From Stutzerimonas kirkiae (GTDB lineage Bacteria; Pseudomonadota; Gammaproteobacteria; Pseudomonadales; Pseudomonadaceae), in the NCBI RefSeq assembly GCF_004327335.1, contig NZ_QJUO01000036.1, positions 1 to 42,929 on the forward strand: 42,929 bases of DNA, read 5' to 3'. Below are positions 33,544 to 42,929 of the stretch, one piece after another. Numbering within the stretch: position 1 is the stretch's first letter; each line of letters opens with the position of its first letter. The notes under the pieces are model-generated. The model did not search any database. It was not told where the DNA came from and saw only the letters and a program-made list of their open reading frames with translations. The position numbers and the translations under genes were made by a program.

Positions 33544-33570
33544 AAAAAACCGGCCAAGCGCCGGTTTTTT
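33544..33570. terminator. Bidirectional Rho-independent terminator between rpsT and the GGDEF-EAL gene
   Basis: An 11-bp stem AAAAAACCGGC / GCCGGTTTTTT with a five-base loop. T-runs on both strands let it end rpsT from the left and the signalling operon from the right. Confidence 0.9.
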
Positions 33571-33605
33571 AATGGCCGGCCATTGATGCGCGCATGGCGC
33601 GAACG

Positions 33606-35666
33606 TCAGGCGGATAGCCGCTTGCCCTGCCGGTGCATCGCCTCGAACTCCGGCGCCGTCACCGGCCTGCTGAAGTAATAGCCCTGGATTTCGTCGCAAC
33701 CGTGCGCCCGCAGGAAATGGCAGTGCTGCTCGGTTTCCACACCTTCGGCAATCACCCTGAAGTTGAGGTTGTGGGCCAGGGAAATGACCGCCCGCACGAT
33801 GGTCGAGTCCTCGGCCTCGACCAGCATGTTGCGCACGAAAGACTGGTCGATCTTCAGCGTGTCCACCCGGAAGCGCTTCAGGTAGCTCAGGCTCGAATAG
33901 CCGATGCCGAAATCGTCGATGGACAGCTTCACACCGAGCCCCTTGAGTTGGTCGATGGCGATCGTCACCTTCTCTATATCCTGCGCGATCAGGCTCTCGG
34001 TCAACTCCAGCTCCAGCCAGCCGGGTGGTATCCCCACTTCCTCGAGTATGCGCGTGACCCAGGCGACCACATCCTGCTGCAGGAACTGCAACGCCGAAAC
34101 ATTCACCGCGACACAAATCGGCGGCAACCCCGCATCCATCCAGGCCCTGGCCTGGGCGCAGGCGGCCCGCAGCACCCAGTCGCCAATCGCCACGATCAAC
34201 CCCGACTCCTCGGCGATCGGAATGAAGTGGCCGGGTGGCACCAGCCCCAGCTCCGGGTGATGCCAGCGCAACAACGCTTCGCAGCCGATGATGCGCCCAT
34301 CGTCCAGACTGACCTTGGGCTGGTAGACCAGCCGCAACTGCCCGGCCGCCGCGGCGCCACGCAAGCGAGTCTCGAGTTCGACCCGCTGCTGCGTCCTCTC
34401 GCTCATCTCACAGGTGAAGAACTGATAGTTGCTGCGACCCAGCTCCTTGGCCCGATACATGGCCATATCGGCATTGTCGATCAGCGCCGCGGCGGTTTCG
34501 CCATCGTATGGGAACAGGCTCACACCAAGGCTGCCCGACAGGTGTATCTCCCGCCCCTGGACCGCCAGCGGGCAATCCAGGCTCTCGATGATCTTGCGCG
34601 CGACGATATCCGCATCGCCCGGCTGGCGAAGGTCGGTCAACAGAATCAGGAACTCGTCGCCCCCGAGCCGCGCCACGGTGTCGCCCTCGCGCACCAGGCG
34701 CACCAGGCGCTCACCGGACGCCCTCAGCACGGCATCGCCGAACAGGTGGCCATAACCATCGTTGATGATCTTGAAGCGGTCCAGGTCGAGGTAAAGCAGC
34801 GCAAGCAGGGAGCCGCTGCGGCGCGCATGGGCAATCGCCTGCACGATGCGGTCCTGGATCAGGTTACGGTTCGGCAGGCCTGTCAGGTCATCGTGCATGG
34901 CCAGATAGCGGATGTGCTGCTCGGCTTGCTTGCGCGCGGTGATGTCATGCCCAACGGAGACGATCAGGCCATCATCCCTGGAAAACGCGGCCGACCAGAG
35001 CAGATGCACCACCGCTCCGGAGCGATGCAGCAGGCGGCTCTCGAAGTTCCGCACGGGATGGCCAGCCAGGATCGAATGGAACTCGTCCCATGCCCGCTGC
35101 AGGTCCGCCGGGTGCATCATGCCCTCGAAATGCGCCCCCTCCAGTTCGTCCGGCGCGTAACCGAGCATCGCCAGGGATGCCGAACTCACCTCGATGAAGC
35201 GCCCCTGCATATCCAGGATGCAGATCAGGTCCGGTGAACTGTCCAGGATGATGCTTTTCATGCGCTCGAGCCGGCGCTGCTGGCGCCGGCTGGCGGCGCC
35301 CTCGAGCACCTGCCGCACCGCCGAGGCCAGCCGGGTCAGGTTCTGCTTGAGCAGGTAGTCATCGGCGCCGAGCTTGATCGTCTGCACCGCGACATCTTCG
35401 CCCACGGTGCCGGAAACGACGATCGCCGGAATATCGAGGCCCGACTCGCGCAACACCCTCAGCGCCCCCTCGGCACTGAACGCAGGCAGGCAATAGTCGG
35501 CCAGGACAATATCCCATTCCTCGTCGCGCAATGCCTGCAGCAGGTCATCCTCGGTGTCCACCCGCAGGGCGAGGACTTCATAGCCACCGCCGCTCAGCAC
35601 TTCGCGCACGAGGAACGCATCGTCCTCGCAATCTTCGACCATGAGGACACGGAGAATGGGAGCCAT
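33606..35666 (-). CDS. Response regulator with PAS, GGDEF and EAL domains (c-di-GMP turnover)
   Basis: A 686-residue protein. The receiver domain covers about residues 5-120, with phosphoacceptor Asp57 (DIVLADYCLP). A PAS domain lies at about 135-245. The GGDEF domain runs from about 258 with GGDEF at 335-339 and a product-inhibition site RxxD (R326-D329) five residues before it. The EAL domain runs from about 430, with EALLR at 463-467 and intact LTESLI, DDFGIGYSSL, KIDQSFV and AEGVET motifs. Both catalytic sites look intact, so it could make and degrade cyclic di-GMP, with phosphorylation and the PAS domain choosing the direction. It ends an operon with the kinase and CheY-like genes, six bases after the latter. 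Confidence 0.95.
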   Translation of the reverse strand: MAPILRVLMVEDCEDDAFLVREVLSGGGYEVLALRVDTEDDLLQALRDEEWDIVLADYCLPAFSAEGALRVLRESGLDIPAIVVSGTVGEDVAVQTIKLGADDYLLKQNLTRLASAVRQVLEGAASRRQQRRLERMKSIILDSSPDLICILDMQGRFIEVSSASLAMLGYAPDELEGAHFEGMMHPADLQRAWDEFHSILAGHPVRNFESRLLHRSGAVVHLLWSAAFSRDDGLIVSVGHDITARKQAEQHIRYLAMHDDLTGLPNRNLIQDRIVQAIAHARRSGSLLALLYLDLDRFKIINDGYGHLFGDAVLRASGERLVRLVREGDTVARLGGDEFLILLTDLRQPGDADIVARKIIESLDCPLAVQGREIHLSGSLGVSLFPYDGETAAALIDNADMAMYRAKELGRSNYQFFTCEMSERTQQRVELETRLRGAAAAGQLRLVYQPKVSLDDGRIIGCEALLRWHHPELGLVPPGHFIPIAEESGLIVAIGDWVLRAACAQARAWMDAGLPPICVAVNVSALQFLQQDVVAWVTRILEEVGIPPGWLELELTESLIAQDIEKVTIAIDQLKGLGVKLSIDDFGIGYSSLSYLKRFRVDTLKIDQSFVRNMLVEAEDSTIVRAVISLAHNLNFRVIAEGVETEQHCHFLRAHGCDEIQGYYFSRPVTAPEFEAMHRQGKRLSA

Positions 35667-35672
35667 GGCGGT

Positions 35673-36104
35673 TTACCTCCCTGAGGGCTGTTCATTGAGA
35701 AGAAGCCAGTACAGCCCCAACTGCCGGACAGCCCCGAGGAACTCGGCAAAGTTGACGGGTTTGCGCACATAACTGTTGCAACCCAGGCTGTAGCTGTCGA
35801 TCAGGTCCTGTTCCTCGCGCGAGGATGTCAGGATCACCACCGGCAGGAATCGCGTGCGCTCGTCGCCGCGAATGCGCCGCAGCACCTCCAGGCCGTCCAC
35901 CTTCGGCAACTTCAGGTCGAGCAGTATCACCGCCGGGTCGATACTGCCGCCCTGCCCGTCAGGCCCGAACAGCAGGTCAAGTGCCTCGACGCCATCGCGG
36001 GCGACGGTGATGGCGTTGGAAATATGATTCTGCTCGAAAGCGAGCAGCGTCAGCTCTTCATCGTCCGGATTGTCCTCGACGAGGAGAATGGTCTTGGCGT
36101 TCAT
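35673..36104 (-). CDS. CheY-like single-domain response regulator (Rcp1 type)
   Basis: A 143-residue stand-alone receiver domain of the Rcp1 group, which usually partners with PAS- or phytochrome-containing kinases. ILLVEDNPDDEELTLLAFEQ carries the acidic pocket, Asp63 (VILLDLKLPK) is the phosphoacceptor, ILTSS and SYVRKPVNF give the conserved Thr/Ser and Lys. No output domain. Its ATG overlaps the kinase stop (ATGA), so kinase and regulator are made together. It may pass phosphate to the REC-PAS-GGDEF-EAL protein or act as a phosphate sink. Confidence 0.93.
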   Translation of the reverse strand: MNAKTILLVEDNPDDEELTLLAFEQNHISNAITVARDGVEALDLLFGPDGQGGSIDPAVILLDLKLPKVDGLEVLRRIRGDERTRFLPVVILTSSREEQDLIDSYSLGCNSYVRKPVNFAEFLGAVRQLGLYWLLLNEQPSGR

Positions 36105-38467
36105 GATTCGGCCCGTCCGAGGGAAAACTGGAAAGTAGCGCCCTTGCCCAACTCGGCGTAGGCGCGGATATATCCACCATGGCGATTGACGATGCGCAGG
36201 ACCGTGGCGAGGCCTATGCCGGTACCGGGGAATTCCGCCTCACGGTGCAGGCGCTGGAAGGCGCCGAACAGCTTGTTTACATAACGCATGTCGAAACCGG
36301 CGCCATTGTCACCGATGACGAAGGCTGGAGTATCGCCCTCATCGGCAAGCGCAGTGAAAGCGATATGGGCATCCGGCGTATTCGAGGTGAACTTCCAGGC
36401 GTTGCCCAGCAGGTTTTCCAGCATCACGCGCAACAGCCGTATATCGCCCTCGGCATACAAGCCGTCCTCGATGGACACCTCCACCCGGCGCTCGGGCGCC
36501 GCCTCCCGAAGATCGGCGATGACCTCCCGCGCCAACATGCTCAGGTCGACCCTCTGCCGACGCATCTCGTCACGGGAAACGCGGGACAATTTGAGCAGGT
36601 CGTCGATCAGATCGCCCATGCGCTGGGTGGCGGCCTGGACCCGCCCCAGGTAATTGCGCGCCTTCTCGTCGAGGCTGGCGGCATAGTTATTGGCGAGAAT
36701 CTCGGAAAATCCGGCAATGCCGCGCAAGGGTGCGCGCAGGTCATGGGAAACCGCATGACAGAAAGAGTCCAGCTCCTGATTGATGGCCCGCAGCTCCGCC
36801 GTACGCTCGCCCACCCGCCGTTCGAGCTCGGTGTTGAAGGCCTGCAGCCTGGCCTGGGCCTGCTCCCGCTCGGTGATATCGTTGAGTACAAGGGTATGCA
36901 CCTCGCGCGCCTCCTGCATGAAAGTCACCAGCCGCAGCTCGGCATCGAAAGCGCCCTGGGCACCGACGAAGCGAAAAGTGCCAGTTCCCGTGGTAGCCAG
37001 GATAGCGGCCCAGTCGGCAGGCCCCTCGGGAGTGAGGACCGCGTCGCCCACCGGCCTTTCCAGCACCTCGTCCCGCGAATGGCCGAACAGTCGCTCGGCC
37101 GCGGCATTCCACTCGATGACATGCAAGCTGGTATCCAGACTGAAGATCGCCGCGGAAGTGAAATCGAACATCGCCCCTTTCAAGGCCAGCGATGCCAGGC
37201 GCTGCTCCCTGGCCAGCGCTTCCTGGTGCATGCCCCGGGCCATGCGATCGAGCGCCTCGCCCAGCAGTTGGGTCTCGCGGAACCCTTCCACACTGGCCTT
37301 CCCCGCCGCCAGCGCGCCGTCCCGGCACAGCCCGAGCCGCGCCACACGCCGCTCCAGCTCCCGCAATGGCCTGCCGAAACGGCGCGCTACCCGAACGGAA
37401 ACCAGCACCAGCAACAGCGCAATGGTCGCGCCCATGGCCAATACCTGGAACAACTGGCGCTGCAGCGGGGCTTCGATCAAAGGCGCGGCATGCGACACGA
37501 CGACCAGCCATGGCACCCCGCCCTGCAGCTCCATACGGCGGGCCGCGACCCAGCGCCGCTCGCCATCCAGCACCAGCCGGTCGACGAAGGTATCGCCGGG
37601 GAAATCCAGCAATGTCGCCAGTTCCGCAGGCAGTGGCAATGGCTGCCGCCCGACCTCGGGAGCGCCGATCAGCCGAGGCGTCGTCCCCAGCTCGATGATA
37701 TGCAGGCGGGTCGCGTACTCGTCGGCGAGAGCGCCCAGGAAGCCGTTCAGGGCCGGGATGTCGAAGTCGCTATCGAGCACCGCGAGCAACCCGCCGGCCT
37801 CGTCATGCAATGCCTTCACATAGCTGAACCCCCAGAGCGGCTGGCTATCCCCGCCATGCACGACCCAGGGATAGACACGCATCCAGGTACCTTCGGCAGT
37901 ACTGTTCAACGCCGCCTGATAGAAGGGCCGGCGACGCGGATCGTAACCATCGTGGGGGGATGCGTCGCGGAGCACGAAGCCTTGCTCCATCAGCGCAAAG
38001 GTCCGGACGTTCGGGTCCCGGGGCCGGGCCCCGGGAAACAGCCAGAGGAGCACTTCGCCCGTGGCGGTCCGCTCCAGGTTCCCATACTCGCCATGCTCGG
38101 GCAGAACGATACCGAGGTAGCTCAACTCTGGCCGCTGCTCGAAGGCGGCCAGAGCGCTCTCCAGCATCGGTTGCAGGCTATCGCCGCTGGCGGGGGTCGC
38201 CCGCACGATACGCTCGACCGACGCCACGGTCATTTCCGCCGCCCTGAGCAATATCCGCAGGCGCCCCAGTGTCTTGTTCAGTGTCTCGCCGACTTCCTGG
38301 CGGGCCGCCTCTTCGGTACTCGCGCTTCCCTGCCAGAACATGGCCACGAGCAGCGCCGATCCAAGAACGATGAGCAAGCCGACGACACTGGAAACCAGCG
38401 CCCTGGTGAACGAAGGCGCCAACCGCTCCCCGGTATCCGTTGCCTGGACAATTCTCTCGCTCGCCAT
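36101..38467 (-). CDS. Membrane sensor histidine kinase with dCache and PAS domains
   Basis: A 788-residue kinase. Two membrane segments, near residues 25-43 and 343-360, bracket a periplasmic dCache-like sensor containing DGYDPRRRPFYQAAL and WGFSYVKAL. A HAMP-like linker (RFGRPLRELERRVARL) and a PAS domain (about 430-535; IFSLDTSLHVIEWNAAAERLFG) follow. The HisKA domain carries His575 in CHAVSHDLRAPLRGIAGFSE, then the ATPase domain with LLGNAWKFT, IGDNGAGFD and GTGIGLATV. The ATG at 38467 is preferred, with AGGA just upstream; a GTG lies eight codons earlier. dCache sensors often bind amino acids or other small molecules; the ligand here is unknown. It leads the cyclic di-GMP operon. Confidence 0.93.
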   Translation of the reverse strand: MASERIVQATDTGERLAPSFTRALVSSVVGLLIVLGSALLVAMFWQGSASTEEAARQEVGETLNKTLGRLRILLRAAEMTVASVERIVRATPASGDSLQPMLESALAAFEQRPELSYLGIVLPEHGEYGNLERTATGEVLLWLFPGARPRDPNVRTFALMEQGFVLRDASPHDGYDPRRRPFYQAALNSTAEGTWMRVYPWVVHGGDSQPLWGFSYVKALHDEAGGLLAVLDSDFDIPALNGFLGALADEYATRLHIIELGTTPRLIGAPEVGRQPLPLPAELATLLDFPGDTFVDRLVLDGERRWVAARRMELQGGVPWLVVVSHAAPLIEAPLQRQLFQVLAMGATIALLLVLVSVRVARRFGRPLRELERRVARLGLCRDGALAAGKASVEGFRETQLLGEALDRMARGMHQEALAREQRLASLALKGAMFDFTSAAIFSLDTSLHVIEWNAAAERLFGHSRDEVLERPVGDAVLTPEGPADWAAILATTGTGTFRFVGAQGAFDAELRLVTFMQEAREVHTLVLNDITEREQAQARLQAFNTELERRVGERTAELRAINQELDSFCHAVSHDLRAPLRGIAGFSEILANNYAASLDEKARNYLGRVQAATQRMGDLIDDLLKLSRVSRDEMRRQRVDLSMLAREVIADLREAAPERRVEVSIEDGLYAEGDIRLLRVMLENLLGNAWKFTSNTPDAHIAFTALADEGDTPAFVIGDNGAGFDMRYVNKLFGAFQRLHREAEFPGTGIGLATVLRIVNRHGGYIRAYAELGKGATFQFSLGRAES

Positions 38468-38750
38468 CGAATCCTGCTCCGGCAGCTGCACCCCGCCTGA
38501 TCGCTATACGACCCCCCAGCTCGCGTAGATTGGAAGCATTTCTCCCGCAGATCAAGCCGCTCCATGCCCCACTGGATTCAGCCAGAGCCATGACCACACC
38601 AGGACGGGCCGGCAGCACTCGCAAAAGGTAGGCGCAAAGATCCGCGCTAGACGCCTCGCGCCACCCGTGGAGGCGCGGCCGTTGCAGGGAACCACCGGGA
38701 GCAGGCACGGCCTGGAGCTGGGCCTGAAGCCCGCAGCCGCCGTTGAAGGC

Positions 38751-39206
38751 TCAGCGCCAGGGCAGGATGGGAATGGCCGTCACCGCATTCTGCGGACTGC
38801 CCTCGATGACACGATCGCTATAGGCCAGGTAGACAAGGGTATTGCGCGCCTTGTCGTGGAAACGTACCACCTGCATGGTCTTGAAGATCAGCGAGGTGCG
38901 CTCCTTGAATACCTCCTCACCCTCTTTCAGCGGCTCCTTGAAGCGTATCGGCCCGACTTGCCGGCAGGCGACGGAAACCTCGGCACGATCCTCGGCAAGG
39001 CCGACGCCACCCTTTATGCCCCCGGTCTTCGCTCGCGACAGATAACAGGTGACCCCCTCGACCTTGGGGTCATCGAAAGCCTCGACAACGATCTTGTCGT
39101 TCGGCCCCACCCACTTGAACACGGTGGAAACCTCGCCGATGCGTTCGGCCCAGGCCCCCTGGGCAACGCCCAGAGCAAGCAGCAAACCCGGCAGATAGCG
39201 TCCCAT
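38751..39206 (-). CDS. creA: CreA family protein
   Basis: A 151-residue exported protein of the CreA family. The signal peptide [20 protein letters not shown] is followed by the typical [42 protein letters not shown] and [16 protein letters not shown]. The family has two conserved cysteines, both seen here, that may form a disulfide. Its role is unknown. GAGG upstream supports the ATG at 39206; an earlier in-frame ATG would lie across the proB stop. It follows proB by seven bases, as one unit. A creA-like gene beside proB and close to rpsT is, to my knowledge, usual in Pseudomonas. Confidence 0.88.
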   Translation of the reverse strand: MGRYLPGLLLALGVAQGAWAERIGEVSTVFKWVGPNDKIVVEAFDDPKVEGVTCYLSRAKTGGIKGGVGLAEDRAEVSVACRQVGPIRFKEPLKEGEEVFKERTSLIFKTMQVVRFHDKARNTLVYLAYSDRVIEGSPQNAVTAIPILPWR

Positions 39207-39213
39207 ACCCACC

Positions 39214-40332
39214 TCAGACGATGACCATATTGTCACGATGAATCAGTTCCGGGTCATCGACATAACCCAGCAGGCTTTCGATCTCGTCGGAGGAATGGCC
39301 ACTGATACGGCGAGCCTCGGCAGCGCTGTAGTTGACCAGGCCATGCGCGACTTCGACACCGTCCAGGCCGACACAGACCACCATCTCGCCGCGCCGGAAC
39401 GAGCCTTCGACCGCCTTGACCCCCACCGCCAGCAGGCTGCGATGCCCCTGCCTGAGAGCGTTCACCGCCCCGGCATCCAGCACCAGGGTGCCGCGAGTCT
39501 GCAAGTGACCGGCCAGCCACTGCTTGCGCGCCGCATGCCGGCCACGCTCGGGAGCCAGCAGCGTACCCAGTCGCTCACCACCCTTGAGCCGCGCCAGCAC
39601 CTGCTCGATACGCCCACCGACGATCACCGTATGCGCCCCCGAACGCGCCGCCAGGCGCGCCGCCCGCAGCTTGGTCTGCATCCCGCCACGGCCCAGCGCC
39701 CCGCCGGTACCGCCGGCAACCGCATCGAGCGCCGGATCATCGGCACGCGCCTCACTGATCAGGGTCGCCCCCGGATTATGCCGGGGGTCGGCATCGAACA
39801 TGCCGTCGCGGTCGGTCAGGATGACCAGCAGATCGGCCTCCACCAGGTTGGCCACCAGCGCCGCCAGCGTATCGTTGTCACCGAAACGGATTTCATCGGT
39901 CGCCACGGTATCGTTCTCGTTGATCACCGGCACCACCCCCAGATCGACCAGGGTACGCAGGGTGCTGCGGGCATTGAGATAGCGCTTGCGATCCGACAGG
40001 TCATCGTGGGTCAGCAGAATCTGTGCGGTCTGCTGCGCGCAACGGGCGAAACTGGCCTCCCAGGCCTGCACCAACCCCATCTGCCCGACCGCCGCGGCAG
40101 CCTGCAGCTCGTGCACCGCTTTCGGGCGCTCGGCCCAGCCGAGCCGACTCATGCCAGCGGCCACGGCCCCGGAAGAAACCAATACCAGCTCGACACCGGC
40201 AGCGCGCAACGCCACCATCTGCTCGACCCACACGGCCATGGCGGCCTGATCCAGGCCACGCCCATCCGCCGTCAGCAAGGCGCTGCCGATCTTCACCACC
40301 CAGCGCCGCGCACCACTCACCTTGTCCCGCAT
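39214..40332 (-). CDS. proB: Glutamate 5-kinase
   Basis: A 372-residue ProB, the first enzyme of proline synthesis: glutamate plus ATP gives glutamyl-5-phosphate. The kinase domain (about 1-260) shows [57 protein letters not shown] and [22 protein letters not shown]. The C-terminal PUA domain follows (about 280-360; [22 protein letters not shown]). Both domains are complete and length is standard. proA, which usually completes the path, is not adjacent. It stands 156 bases after obgE on the same strand and is followed by creA. Confidence 0.97.
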   Translation of the reverse strand: MRDKVSGARRWVVKIGSALLTADGRGLDQAAMAVWVEQMVALRAAGVELVLVSSGAVAAGMSRLGWAERPKAVHELQAAAAVGQMGLVQAWEASFARCAQQTAQILLTHDDLSDRKRYLNARSTLRTLVDLGVVPVINENDTVATDEIRFGDNDTLAALVANLVEADLLVILTDRDGMFDADPRHNPGATLISEARADDPALDAVAGGTGGALGRGGMQTKLRAARLAARSGAHTVIVGGRIEQVLARLKGGERLGTLLAPERGRHAARKQWLAGHLQTRGTLVLDAGAVNALRQGHRSLLAVGVKAVEGSFRRGEMVVCVGLDGVEVAHGLVNYSAAEARRISGHSSDEIESLLGYVDDPELIHRDNMVIV

Positions 40333-40488
40333 CGCCCCTGCCTTATCTCCGGCAAATCATCGAACGGACCACTCGGAACCCACTCACCATCCGCCGTGCA
40401 TCAGCTCTGTCGCGTTGAAAACAGGGCTCTAGCTCGCGGGATCGTGAACAGGCTCTCAGGCCCACCCTCGACGCAACACACGAAAACC

Positions 40489-42229
<1,741 letters not shown>

Positions 42230-42265
42230 GAGTTCAATACTCCTGTTGGGGGATTCAGGCCTGGA

Positions 42266-42577
42266 TCAGCCCTGAATACCGGTGATTTTGACCTCAGTGA
42301 ACCACTGGCGGTGGCCCTGACGCTTCATGTGGTGCTTGCGGCGGCGGAACTTGATGATGGTCACTTTGTCGTGACGGCCCTGGGCAACCACCTCAGCGGT
42401 AACCTTGGCACCATCTACGACCGGAGCGCCGATCTTCACGTCTTCGCCGTTGCCGACCAGCAGGACGCGGTCGAAGGTGACGGCGTCGCCGGTAGCGGCT
42501 TCGAGTTTCTCGATTTTCAGGTATTCGCCTTCGGCAACTTTATATTGCTTGCCGCCGGTTACGATGACTGCGTACAT
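42266..42577 (-). CDS. rplU: 50S ribosomal protein L21
   Basis: A 103-residue L21, a 23S rRNA-binding protein. [46 protein letters not shown] and [23 protein letters not shown] are diagnostic and the length is standard. The ATG at 42577 is preceded by GGAG; an in-frame ATG nine codons upstream is not conserved. First gene of the rplU-rpmA operon, read from the promoter about 140 bases upstream. Confidence 0.98.
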   Translation of the reverse strand: MYAVIVTGGKQYKVAEGEYLKIEKLEAATGDAVTFDRVLLVGNGEDVKIGAPVVDGAKVTAEVVAQGRHDKVTIIKFRRRKHHMKRQGHRQWFTEVKITGIQG

Positions 42578-42715
42578 CTGTGTATCTCCGTTGATCCTGC
42601 TCACCCAGCGCTTTGTAAGAATGATTGGTGGCTGGCATGGCTGCGTGGTGCCGGGAGAGGCGCCAGTGCAATTGCGTAAGGCAGGGAAATGCCCAGTAAA
42701 AGTTCAGGGTCCGCG

Positions 42716-42744
42716 ATTGTACGCGTGACAATTGCAAGCTTCAA
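42716..42744 (-). promoter_or_regulatory. Promoter of rplU-rpmA
   Basis: On the minus strand, TTGAAG (42744-42739) and TACAAT (42721-42716) with 17 bases between. The -10 matches the consensus in five of six bases, the -35 in four. It gives a leader of roughly 130 bases before rplU. Confidence 0.65.
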
Positions 42745-42761
42745 GCTGAAAACAACATACC

Positions 42762-42826
42762 GGCAGGGCGAGCGGACCACTCCATTATCCAGCGGCCAGG
42801 CACTTCGATAAAAGCGCTGAAGGCTG
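42762..42826. repeat. Dispersed repeat copy C
   Basis: Matches copy B (28652-28716) without gaps at about 52 of 65 bases, including ACTTCGATAAAAGCGCTG. After GAAGGCTG it reads GGAGCGCTCTTCG, so a compressed form of the inverted arm follows almost directly instead of a long loop. Confidence 0.7.
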
Positions 42827-42929
42827 GAGCGCTCTTCGCCCCACGGCGCACGCGGCGCCATCGCCTGGACATGCCGACCGGCGTTCCGCCGCCCGCGCCG
42901 AACAGCCCGCCCCCTCGCATGGCAGAGTG

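Larger units (their letters stand above)
42578..42929. other. Region upstream of rplU
   Basis: About 350 bases to the window edge. It holds the rplU promoter and dispersed repeat copy C (separate entries). Nothing else was recognised; an ispB-type gene, often found divergent from rplU in Pseudomonas, is not within the window. Confidence 0.4.

Noticed and set aside
38468..38750. Small protein gene between the sensor kinase and creA
   Set aside because: Frames on both strands are low-complexity extensions of neighbours without start signals.
40333..40488. Small gene or RNA between proB and obgE
   Set aside because: No open frame with a start signal, no hairpin with a T-run; nothing supportable seen.

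Overview
The window is chromosomal DNA from a high-GC gammaproteobacterium, almost certainly a Pseudomonas. The right end carries rplU-rpmA, obgE, proB and a creA homologue, with rpsT further left. The recombination operon is recC-recB-recD. Codon use is uniformly G/C-ending, and a Pseudomonas-type REP half-element lies at about 5992-6017. I cannot name the species from sequence alone.

Layout: (1) 176-4909, minus strand, an amine/polyamine module: AraC-type regulator with a SnoaL/NTF2-like sensor domain, FAD amine oxidase, PotF-type periplasmic binding protein, small cupin, then an aldo/keto reductase. (2) 5264-5980, secreted L,D-transpeptidase-type protein. (3) 6088-15229, recC, recB and recD joined by ATGA overlaps. 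(4) 15355-16269, Rpn-type PD-(D/E)XK nuclease. (5) 16590-27898, a long plus-strand locus: ECF sigma factor, FecR-type anti-sigma, TonB receptor with an STN signalling domain, flavin monooxygenase, PotD/PotA/PotB/PotC-like ABC importer, DUF4198 periplasmic protein and a two-domain sulfurtransferase, closed by a terminator-like hairpin. (6) 28024-28533, Hsp20. (7) 28839-29799, a second Rpn gene broken by two frameshifts. (8) 29920-32013, a second TonB receptor without STN domain. (9) A repeat-rich gap with two nested hairpins, then a LEA-type lipoprotein gene and rpsT. (10) 33606-38467, minus strand: sensor kinase, CheY-like regulator and a REC-PAS-GGDEF-EAL protein. (11) 38751-42577, minus strand: creA, proB, obgE, rpmA, rplU.

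The most interesting unit is region 5. It reads as a complete surface-signalling, uptake and breakdown route: a ligand at the outer membrane receptor would signal through FecR to the sigma factor, the ABC importer would carry it inward, and the flavin monooxygenase plus sulfurtransferase would process it. The substrate is unknown; a sulfur-containing organic compound or a metal chelate are the leading guesses. A strong hairpin separates the receptor gene from the import and catabolic genes. Two AT-rich palindromic sites sit before the sigma gene and before the receptor gene.

The window also holds a dispersed repeat (copies at 20906-20976, 28652-28777 and 42762-42826), two large nested hairpins near 32.2-32.5 kb, and an Rpn pair in which both copies look damaged in different ways. 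No tRNA, rRNA, CRISPR array or complete insertion sequence was seen.
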